Shown here piece after piece: positions 5,170-9,810 of a stretch of DNA of 10,281 bases. A program made the position numbers and the translations under genes. This DNA is from Baffinella frigidus. Taxonomy: Eukaryota; Cryptophyceae; Cryptomonadales; Baffinellaceae. The DNA is taken from the NCBI GenBank assembly GCA_026770585.1, contig MU647169.1, positions 33,140 through 43,420 of the forward strand, in the 5' to 3' direction. The number at the start of each line of letters is the position of its first letter. Position 1 is the first letter of the stretch. The notes under the pieces are model-generated. The model searched no databases, had not been told where the DNA came from, and saw only the letters and a program-made list of their open reading frames with translations.

Positions 5170-5293
5170 GTACCAATCGTGGGAGGACTCGGTAGTGCGG
5201 ACGACGACTGCCGATCTCGACCCCTCTGCCAACCCGCACCAGCTCCCGGCTCTCCCGCTCAACAACCCCCTCACGCCCCGCGCCGCACCCGAG
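5170..5293 (+). CDS. Second copy of the proline-rich QSWEDSVV exon
   Basis: It lies between CTGACAG|GTACCA and CCGAG|GTCTCA. The favoured frame reads YQSWEDSVVRTTTADLDPSA, NPHQLPALPLNNPLTPRAAP, E. It starts with one base completing a codon and ends in phase 0. Support comes from the copies at 4069 and 5491, where CCC/CCA, AAC/AAT (twice) and CCC/CCT are synonymous in this frame but mostly not in the alternative (VPIVGGLGS, then CQPAPAPGSPAQQ). It is probably a flexible Pro/Leu/Asn-rich linker. The intron that follows is made of CCCTGCA repeats. Confidence 0.5.
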
Positions 5294-5490
5294 GTCTCAC
5301 CCCTGCACCCTGCACCCTGCACCCTGCACCCTGCACCCTGCACCCTGTTCCCTGCACCCTGCACCCTGCACCCTGCACCCTGCGCTCTCAACCCGAAACC
5401 CGAAACCCCAAACCCGTGTCTCTGCGCCCTGACCCCTCAACCCTGAACTCTGAACCCTGAACCCTGAAACCCCAAAAGCGAATCCCTGCA
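5294..5490. repeat. CCCTGCA and CCCGAAA repeat tract (intron-like)
   Basis: The tract starts GTCTCACC, then about ten CCCTGCA heptamers, CCCGAAA, CCCTGAA and AACCCCAAAAG. All keep the 7-nt periodicity of a telomere-type repeat. On the minus strand it encodes long artefactual G-F-R-V-Q repeats. Confidence 0.85.
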
Positions 5491-5584
5491 CCCCGACACC
5501 CATCTGCCAATCCGCACCACCTCCCGCCGCTCCTGCTCAACAATCCTCTCAACAATCCTCTCACGCCCCGCGCCCGCAACCGAG
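5491..5584 (+). CDS. 5'-truncated third copy of the proline-rich exon
   Basis: It reads HPSANPHHLPPLLLNNPLNN, PLTPRARNR, aligned with PSANPHQLPALPLNNPLTPR in the previous copy. CTCAACAATCCT is tandemly duplicated (5536-5559), adding LNNP without breaking the frame. It has a donor CCGAG|GTATGA but no clear acceptor: telomere-like repeats run directly into it. This is the mirror of the usual case, in which the 5' end is kept. Confidence 0.4.
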
Positions 5585-5900
5585 GTATGACCCCGAATCT
5601 CTCGAATCCCGAATCCCGAAACCCGAAACCCTGCGCTCTTAACCCGAAACCCGAAACCCGAAACCCGAAACCCGAAACCCGAAAACTGCACCCTGAAACC
5701 CTGCGCTCTGAACCCTGAACCCTAACCCCGAAACCCGAAACCCGAATCCATGCAACCTAGACCCTGCGCTCTGAACCTTGAACCCTGAACCCTGAACCCT
5801 AAACCCTGAGCGCAGAACCGCTGACGCTGAACGCGCAGACACGGGGATGCAATACCCTGAACCACCGCCGCTGACCCCTCTGACGGTCGTCAGGTGTGGC
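5585..5900. repeat. Telomere-like tract with CCCGAAA array
   Basis: GTATGACC, then CCCGAAT and six or seven CCCGAAA units (about 5640-5685), then CCCTGAA, CCCTGCG and CCCTAAA variants. Small non-repeat islands near 5830-5890 end GTGTGGCAG, the acceptor of the next exon. No coding region seen. Confidence 0.85.
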
Positions 5901-5902
5901 AG

Positions 5903-6312
5903 GTTTCGGTGGCGGCAGCGACACCCACTTCCCCAAACCATGAACCCTCCACCCGCATCTCGAAACGCCGAAGCCCTGACGCTGAACTAAACCCGAACGC
6001 TAAACCCTAACCCTCATCCAGGTTTCGGTAGCGGCATCGACACCTGAAACCCTGAAACCTGAAACCGTGAACCGTGAACCGTGAAACCGCAACCCTGAAA
6101 CCCTGAACCCTGCCCACTAACCCTCATCCAGGTTTCGGTAGCGGCATCGACACCGACGGAAGACACGCCAGCGCCCTGCACCCGAACCCCCAGAGTCCAA
6201 ACGCTCAACGGCCTGACGCTGTGGCGGGCAGGGAGGCCTGCACCCTGGAACCCCGCAACCCTAAACGCTAAACCCCAGCCCTACAACAGGTGTCAGTAGC
6301 GGCATCGACACC
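5903..6312 (+). pseudogene. Four truncated copies of the VSVAASTP exon start
   Basis: Copies begin at 5903, 6022, 6132 and 6290, each preceded by a CAG acceptor; 6022 and 6132 have CTAACCCTCATCCAG. Each reads VSVAASTP or VSVAAATP and then dissolves into CCCTGAA-type repeats. Codon changes GTT/GTG, TCG/TCA and GTA/GTG are synonymous, so the frame is well supported. The third copy also keeps TEDTP and is nearly identical, with its upstream intron, to the complete exon at 6414. The first copy stays open further (TSPNHEPSTRISKRR). These could be competing 3' splice sites or relics. Confidence 0.55.
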
Positions 6313-6413
6313 TGCAACCCTGAACCCGGAACCCTGAACTCTGAACCCTGAAACCCTGAACCCTGAACCCTGAACGCTGAAACCCTGCACCCTGCCCACT
6401 AACCCTCATCCAG

Positions 6414-6458
6414 GTTTCGGTAGCGGCATCGACACCGACGGAAGACACGCCTGCGCAG
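6414..6458 (+). CDS. Complete 45-nt VSVAASTPTEDTPAQ exon
   Basis: It lies between CTAACCCTCATCCAG and the donor GCGCAG|GTCTCACC. It is fifteen codons, phase 0 at both ends. It is the fifth and only complete copy in its cluster. Joined in phase to 6685-6714 and then to an APMLVLPAALD exon it gives an uninterrupted frame. The residues are low-complexity, Ala/Thr/Pro-rich. Confidence 0.5.
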
Positions 6459-6684
6459 GTCTCACCGCTTACACCCTATACCCTAAAACCCTCAACCCTC
6501 AACCCTCAAACCCTAAACCCTAAACCTCAAACCCTAAACCCTAAATTCCCAAAACCCTAAACCCTAAGCCCTAAACCCTGAAACCCTAAACCCCAAAACC
6601 CTAAACCCTAAACCCCTAAGATCCAAACCCCTCAACCTTTCAGACCCTAAACTCTAAACCCTAAACCCTAAACCCTAAAATCAG
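6459..6684 (+). other. 226-nt putative intron made of telomere-like repeats
   Basis: It begins GTCTCACC and ends AAAATCAG. In between lie about thirty CCCTAAA-class units (CCCTAAA, CCCTCAA, CCCCAAA, CCCTGAA) and almost nothing else. Both flanking exons are phase 0. It is the clearest case here of an intron that is essentially interstitial telomeric repeat. CTAA occurs throughout, so branch-point candidates are abundant. Confidence 0.55.
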
Positions 6685-6714
6685 GTCGCCGCCACCGCGG
6701 CCCTGGCACTTGAG
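6685..6714 (+). CDS. 30-nt micro-exon VAATAALALE
   Basis: Ten codons, VAATAALALE, between AATCAG and GAG|GTAACC, phase 0 at both ends. It is a single copy and the only non-repeat sequence between two long repetitive stretches. It is supported only by its splice borders, phase and composition, so it is plausible rather than certain. The following 107 nt (6715-6821) hold C-rich sequence with a C13 run and no gene. Confidence 0.4.
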
Positions 6715-6821
6715 GTAACCCCCCTTACCACCCACGCTATACCCCCCCCCCCCATTACCACCCACCCACACTCGCCTGAGTGCCCTTCAGTGCTTGAGGG
6801 GTCGTGGCTGTGCGGTGGCAG

Positions 6822-6887
6822 GCACCGATGGTGGTGCTGCCGGCAGCGCTCGACCACCCTACCACCTACACCCCAACGCGCTCAACC
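6822..6887 (+). pseudogene. APMLVLPAALD array, copy a, with in-frame TGA
   Basis: After GGTGGCAG it reads APMVVLPAALDHPTTYTPT, RST, then TGA at 6888. Alignment with copy d (7388) continues past the stop as RAHSDG, with GCC/GCA, AGC/AGT and GGG/GGT synonymous. The TGA stands where copy d has GGA (Gly). An alternative frame from 6794 ends in an acidic tail (DDAGEEDEEEAWSE) and stays open to 6991, but copy comparison does not support it. Unknown function. Confidence 0.4.
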
Positions 6888-7005
6888 TGAAGGGCCCACA
6901 GCGACGGGTCCTGCCTTTGCGGTTTGAGGGCAATAAAGAAGACGAAGACGATGCTGGAGAAGAGGACGAAGAAGAAGCGTGGTCTGAGTGATGGTTGTTG
7001 CGCAG

Positions 7006-7105
7006 GCGCTCGATACCCTGAACCCTATCCCCTCCTGAACCCTACCCCCTCCTGAACCCTATCACCTCCTGAACCCTATCCCATCCTGAACCCTATCCCC
7101 TCCTG
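7006..7105. repeat. ALDTLNP fragment and 17-bp minisatellite
   Basis: After GTTGTTGCGCAG comes GCGCTCGATACC (ALDTLNP), which matches the end of copy f (ALDTLTP). It runs straight into five units of about CTCCTGAACCCTATCCC up to 7105. This shows how a coding end can grade into telomere-like repeat. Confidence 0.7.
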
Positions 7106-7125
7106 ACGGTGATGGTTGGGTGCAG

Positions 7126-7170
7126 GCACCGATGCTGGTGCTGCCGGCGGCGCTCGACACAGCGACCCGA
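7126..7170 (+). CDS. APMLVLPAALD array, copy b
   Basis: The acceptor GGTTGGGTGCAG is followed by APMLVLPAALDTATR in phase 0. The donor candidate GA|GTCGGT is phase 0 and weak. The 77 nt to the next copy include two TGTTTGGTGTTG units. Third-position changes relative to other copies (GCG/GCA Ala) are silent. Confidence 0.4.
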
Positions 7171-7247
7171 GTCGGTTGGATCATCATCACATTAAATATG
7201 TGTTTGGTGTTGCGTCACATTCAACACATGTTTGGTGTTGGTGACAG

Positions 7248-7325
7248 GCGCCGATGCTGGTGCTGCCCGCAGCGCTCAGCCAAACCAACATCCGCCAGTC
7301 CAGCACTGTCCCGGGAATGACGGAT
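7248..7325 (+). CDS. APMLVLPAALD array, copy c
   Basis: 26 codons, APMLVLPAALSQTNIRQSST then VPGMTD, between GGTGACAG and the donor GAT|GTGAGG. Phase 0 at both ends. It shares NIRQSSTVPG with copy g (DIRQSSTVPG). The following 62-nt putative intron ends GTGATGGTTGGTGTTGCAG, a tail shared by several intron ends in the array. Confidence 0.45.
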
Positions 7326-7387
7326 GTGAGGGCGTTGTTGAGGGGATGACTAGCGTGAGTGGTGCTGAGTGATGGTTGGTGTTGCAG

Positions 7388-7504
7388 GCACCGATGCTGG
7401 TGCTGCCGGCAGTGCTCGACCAGGCCGCTGAACCCGGAAGGGCACACAGTGACGGTACGGAGACACGGGGCGTGTTGAAGAAGAAGAAGAAGAGTGGTGC
7501 TGAG
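7388..7504 (+). CDS. APMLVLPAALD array, copy d, with Lys-rich end
   Basis: It reads APMLVLPAVLDQAAEPGRAH, SDGTETRGVLKKKKKSGAE, then TGA at 7505. The five-lysine run (AAG repeats) near the stop could be a nuclear-targeting-like C-terminus or simple microsatellite. Copy a has a comparable Lys-rich reading after its stop. An internal donor at 7455 (GACG|GTACGG) would instead make it an internal exon. The frame is supported by GRAHSDG conservation with copy a. Confidence 0.4.
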
Positions 7505-7521
7505 TGATAGTTGTTGCGCAG

Positions 7522-7625
7522 GCACCGATGCTGGTGCTCCCGGCGGCGCTCGGCACCCTGGCGGTGATGGTTGGTTGCAGGCTCCATTGCCTGTTCTGCC
7601 AGCGGCGCTCGACACTCTAACACCT
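7522..7625 (+). CDS. APMLVLPAALD array, copies e and f
   Basis: Copy e (7522-7563) reads APMLVLPAALGTLA. Copy f (7581-7625) reads APLPVLPAALDTLTP. Both follow CAG in phase 0. They are separated by only 17 nt that start GT and end AG (7564-7580). Copy f is followed by 24 nt that also start GT and end AG (7626-7649). Copy f differs at many third positions (GCT, CCA, GTT, CCA) yet keeps the peptide, the best single sign that this frame was constrained. Confidence 0.4.
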
Positions 7626-7649
7626 GTGTGGCTTTGGTGTTGGTGGCAG

Positions 7650-7736
7650 GCGCCGATGCTGGTGCTGCCGGCAGCGCTCGACCAGGCCGACATCCGCCAG
7701 TCCAGCACTGTCCCGGGCGCTCTCAACACCCTCACG
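7650..7736 (+). CDS. APMLVLPAALD array, copy g, complete exon
   Basis: 29 codons, phase 0 at both ends, between GGTGGCAG and the donor ACG|GTATTC: APMLVLPAALDQADIRQSST then VPGALNTLT. It is the last and fullest copy. The second half recurs alone downstream (7857, 8153). The hydrophobic APMLVLPAALD opening could be a short helix. No family recognised. Upstream VAATAALALE and VSVAAS exons join in phase. Confidence 0.5.
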
Positions 7737-8260
7737 GTATTCACCCCCTCACCACCCTCCTTGTATTCACCCCCCCCCCCCTCAACACCCTCACGGCATC
7801 AGCCATTCCTCCCTTGAACACACCAAGCCTTGCACCCACCACCCAAACTCAGCCAGTCAAGCACGGTCCCGGGCGCTCTCAACACCCTCACGGTATTCAA
7901 CCCCCCCCCCCCTCAACACCCGCACGGTATCTGTCCTTCTACCCTCCCTTGGGGGTGGACATTCCTCCCTTGACCAGACTGTGCCTTGTATCCACCACCC
8001 GCACTCAGCACCGCCAGTCAGTCAGGGGTTCAGGGTTCTGGGTTCAGGATTCAGACCTGGTATCCATCACCCGCACTCAGCACCGCTAGCGCTAGTCAAG
8101 GCGCTGACCCCCTCCCTTCTCCGTGGGGCACCCGCCAGCCAAACCCAGTCAGCCACCCACTGTCCCGGACGCTCTCAACACCCTCACAGTATTCCCCCTT
8201 CCCCCCTCCCTTCTCCGTGGGGCTTGGAAGCTGGCAGCAGACAGAGTGCGACAAACCCAG
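7737..8260 (+). pseudogene. C-rich stretch with SSTVPGALNTLT exon-end copies
   Basis: The stretch is mostly polypyrimidine with C13-C14 runs. It contains complete repeats of the exon end at 7857-7892 (SSTVPGALNTLT|GTATTC) and 8153-8188 (PPTVPDALNTLT|GTATTC), each after a CAG and 12 codons long in phase 0. Fragments lie at 7786 and 7911. TCC/TCA, ACT/ACG and ACG/ACA are synonymous. A second duplication (CACCCGCACTCAGCACCGC) is at about 7995 and 8068, and CCTCCCTTCTCCGTGGGGC occurs at 8111 and 8204. A G-rich, telomere-like patch (8021-8055) lies between the first pair. Confidence 0.5.
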
Positions 8261-8261
8261 A

Positions 8262-8400
8262 ACCCTGAACCCTCGACCATGAAAGGTGACCCTAAGCCCT
8301 AAACCCCAAACCCTAAGCCATGAAACCCCAACCCGTCAACTTGAAGCCCTGAACCCTAACCCCTAAACCCTGCACCCCCAACCCTAAGGCCTAGACCCTA
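8262..8400. repeat. Degenerate telomere-like tract
   Basis: CCCTGAA, CCCTAAG, CCCCAAA and CCATGAA units on the C-rich strand. A short G-rich GGGTTAGGGTTCAGG patch in the opposite orientation follows at 8460-8475. No gene seen between 8262 and 8510. Confidence 0.8.
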
Positions 8401-8510
8401 AGCGTCACGCTGGAGGCATGCACCTGCCTACATCGACGCCTGGTAGGGGTTTCGCCCTCAGGGTTAGGGTTCAGGCTTCGGGCTGATGGTCGACACGTGG
8501 TTCTCGGCAG

Positions 8511-8699
8511 GTCATAACTGGGAATTTCAGGGCGTACCGTTTCGTTTCCTGGTACTAAATGAGTGTGCGATCCTGAGTGAGAGGCAACTCCTCGACCTTT
8601 CTACGTCCGATTGTTACTCCGAATTTCGGACCCGGGTACAAAATTTAAAACAAGACTTGTATCTGAAATTCCGACGAATGACCTGGCGTGGCTCGGCAG
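8511..8699 (+). CDS. Candidate exon, HNWEFQGVPFRFLVLNECA
   Basis: It lies between two CTCGGCAG|GT sites with similar leaders (GTGGTTCTCGGCAG and GTGGCTCGGCAG). After two bases the frame reads HNWEFQGVPFRFLVLNECAI, LSERQLLDLSTSDCYSEFRT, RVQNLKQDLYLKFRRMTWRG, SA. It is open and protein-like, with amphipathic helical character, and AT-richer than its neighbours. WEFQGVPFRFLVL recalls the W-x-F-x-G-x(3)-F-x-VL strand of reverse transcriptases of the DIRS/YR class, but the catalytic motifs are absent, so this is no more than a hint. An ATG at 8486 could start it. Confidence 0.45.
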
Positions 8700-8831
8700 G
8701 TGACGATATCAACAGCGACGGCGCTCCTGACGGGAACTTCGATCTCCTTCCGATCCCTTCTCGACCCAGCCACGCCTTTCGCCTCCATCACACACCAGGC
8801 CTGTGGCGCCACACTTCCCACCGGTACACCC
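8700..8831 (+). CDS. First copy of HQACGATLPTGTP exon
   Basis: The acceptor CTCGGCAG is followed in phase 0 by VTISTATALLTGTSISFRSL, LDPATPFASITHQACGATL and PTGTP, then TAA at 8832. HQACGATLPTGTP is identical to the copy at 9009, while five bases differ, all at third positions. The stop arises where a CCCTAACCCC telomere-like unit begins. A donor at ACCG|GTACAC (8823) is possible. The Thr/Ser/Leu-rich first half could be a surface or membrane-proximal segment. No family recognised. Confidence 0.5.
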
Positions 8832-8834
8832 TAA

Positions 8835-8981
8835 CCCCCAATCCAAATCCGGGAACATAAATTAACCTCTAGTTGTTCATAGGAGTTGGACGTACTTAAT
8901 TAGGGGCCCAGCTAGATTTAATTAGGGATACACTCCGGTTTGGTTGTGCGTTTATTTTTCAAATTGAACAGGAGTTCCCAG
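8835..8981. other. AT-rich non-coding stretch (intron-like)
   Basis: It holds two TTAATTAGGG repeats (8897 and 8918) and two AGGAGTT motifs (8881 and 8970). It ends TTCCCAG at the acceptor of the next exon. No coding frame or RNA gene is visible. Base composition differs sharply from the flanking GC-rich exons. Confidence 0.5.
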
Positions 8982-9108
8982 ATAACACCCTGCCACCCCG
9001 CCTCCATCTCCCACCAGGCCTGCGGCGCCACGCTGCCCACGGGCACACCCTCCCTATGTCTCAGTCTATTCGGGCTCACCCCGGACCTCGGGAACGAGGT
9101 TGAAGAGG
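8982..9108 (+). CDS. Second, fuller copy of HQACGATLPTGTP exon
   Basis: After TTCCCAG, phase 0: ITPCHPASISHQACGATLP, TGTPSLCLSLFGLTPDLGNE, VEE. Five of five differences from the first copy within HQACGATLPTGTP are synonymous. Two donors are possible: GAG|GTTGAA at 9099 (phase 0) or GAGG|GTCTGA at 9109 (phase 1). Only the second keeps the next segment open. The protein-like C-terminal part is specific to this copy. Unknown function. Confidence 0.55.
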
Positions 9109-9133
9109 GTCTGAACCCTGAACCCTCAAACAG
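9109..9133 (+). other. Putative 25-nt intron of telomere-like repeat
   Basis: It starts GTCTGAACCCTGAACC and ends CAAACAG. Removing exactly these bases joins ...GNEVEEG to TDESLLIAGG in one frame. If it is retained, the frame turns into unconvincing sequence. Such a length is far below usual spliceosomal limits, so this may be a frame-breaking insertion rather than an intron. Confidence 0.25.
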
Positions 9134-9309
9134 GCACGGACGAGTCACTTCTGATCGCGGGGGGGTACCTATCTCTCGCCAACCTCGGGAAACAGCACTC
9201 CTACTTCCGCCAGGAACTCTGGGCTGACGGCAAACTCCGGGTCAAACCCCACCCCCCACACCGGACTACGAAGGCATTTCGTGGATATGCTGAACCATCG
9301 CACCTACGG
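9134..9309 (+). CDS. Candidate exon, LANLGKQHSYFRQELWADGKLRVKP
   Basis: After AAACAG, two bases complete a codon, then TDESLLIAGGYLSLANLGK, QHSYFRQELWADGKLRVKP, HPPHRTTKAFRG, ending TAG at 9310. Both halves recur in the next exon (ANLGKEHPYS at 9396 and QELCADGKLRVKP at 9585). The C-terminal part from about 9263 lies in the left arm of a foldback element, so true coding sequence probably ends near the VKPHPP codons. LW-x-x-G-x(3)-VKP resembles the exon at 1417. Unknown function. Confidence 0.5.
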
Positions 9310-9381
9310 TAGGTAATACCGTAGGGACATAGGGGGGTTCCTACGGAGATGGTTCCGTTGTCTCGGCCCGATTCGGGCCGA
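9263..9381. mobile_element. Foldback element, CTACGGTAGG family copy 2, right arm lost
   Basis: The left end (CACACCGGACTACGAAGGC, then ATTTCG) matches the left arm at 3512. The core CCTACGGTAGGTAATACC and the G6 run match too. A 9-1-9 palindrome at 9363-9381 (TCGGCCCGA t TCGGGCCGA) is in the same relative place as in copy 1 but has a different sequence. The right arm expected by comparison is absent and is replaced by the ANLGKEHPYS coding sequence. Confidence 0.65.
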
Positions 9382-9635
9382 ATATCCCGAGAATCGCCAA
9401 CCTCGGGAAAGAGCATCCCTACTCCACGCAGGGCTGGAGGGTGGGGCATTACAAAGTCATTGTTTTTAGAGAAACGGTATTCAAAAGTCAATTTTGTGAA
9501 GAACACGGCTCCAAGGGCGACCCAATGGCTCAAAGGGCGACCCTGGAATACCCCCCCGAAGGGCCCTGCGTGGTCCGGCAGGAACTCTGTGCTGACGGCA
9601 AACTCCGGGTCAAGCCCCTCCCACCCACGCGACGA
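9333..9635 (+). CDS. Open segment with second ANLGK and ADGKLRVKP copies
   Basis: 101 open codons without an early ATG. The credible part is 9393-9635: IANLGKEHPYSTQGWRVGHY, KVIVFRETVFKSQFCEEHGS, KGDPMAQRATLEYPPEGPCV, VRQELCADGKLRVKPLPPTR, R, stop TAA at 9636. It is the longest good coding stretch in the window. Compared with 9134-9260, the two duplicated motifs are here separated by about 50 new residues. The upstream 60 nt derive from the foldback element, so an exon start near 9390 or an exonised repeat is possible. Unknown function. Confidence 0.55.
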
Positions 9636-9692
9636 TAACCTGCACCTCAAATCGACAGTGGACTAACTCGGATTGGGTCTAGTCAGTACTAG

Positions 9693-9809
9693 TCCGCGGA
9701 CGAATTCCGTCCCCGCTTTGTACCAGGAACAATAGAAAGACACAGTCGATTTGATGTGCGAGGTATCGTCGCGTGGCACGACCTCTGTGAGCACCCCGAA
9801 TTCAAAGGC
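9693..9809 (+). CDS. Candidate exon interrupted by a foldback element
   Basis: The frame reads SADEFRPRFVPGTIERHSR, FDVRGIVAWHDLCEHPEFKG, and its TAA stop uses the first two bases (AA) of the foldback at 9811. A second frame is possible after the acceptor-like GACACAG at 9745 (DLMCEVSSRGTTSVSTPNS). ACAGTCGAT is repeated on the other side of the foldback at 9976. The stop looks like a by-product of insertion. Unknown function. Confidence 0.4.
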
Positions 9810-9810
9810 T

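Noticed and set aside
5300-5385. CRISPR-like regular repeat
   Set aside because: Contiguous 7-bp units without spacers; a simple repeat of telomere type.
5041-5941. Minus-strand frames rich in G-F-R-V-Q-G repeats
   Set aside because: These arise from 7-nt CCCTGCA and CCCTGAA repeats, whose period of seven keeps all frames open; no gene is needed to explain them.
701-6890. Reassigned stop codons (TGA/TAG read as sense)
   Set aside because: The three replaced codons differ (Ser, Trp, Gly) and other open segments end cleanly with all three stops, so decay of duplicates is the simpler reading.
6794-6991. Frame ending in an acidic tail (DDAGEEDEEEAWSE)
   Set aside because: Attractive on composition, but copy comparison (RAHSDG with silent changes) supports the other frame; the acidic run is a GAAGAC/GAAGAA microsatellite.
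7187-7744. Longest minus-strand open frame (185 codons) across the exon array
   Set aside because: It is the complement of the APMLVLPAALD array. Differences between copies are silent in the + frame, while in this frame they are not patterned as coding; it is an antisense shadow.
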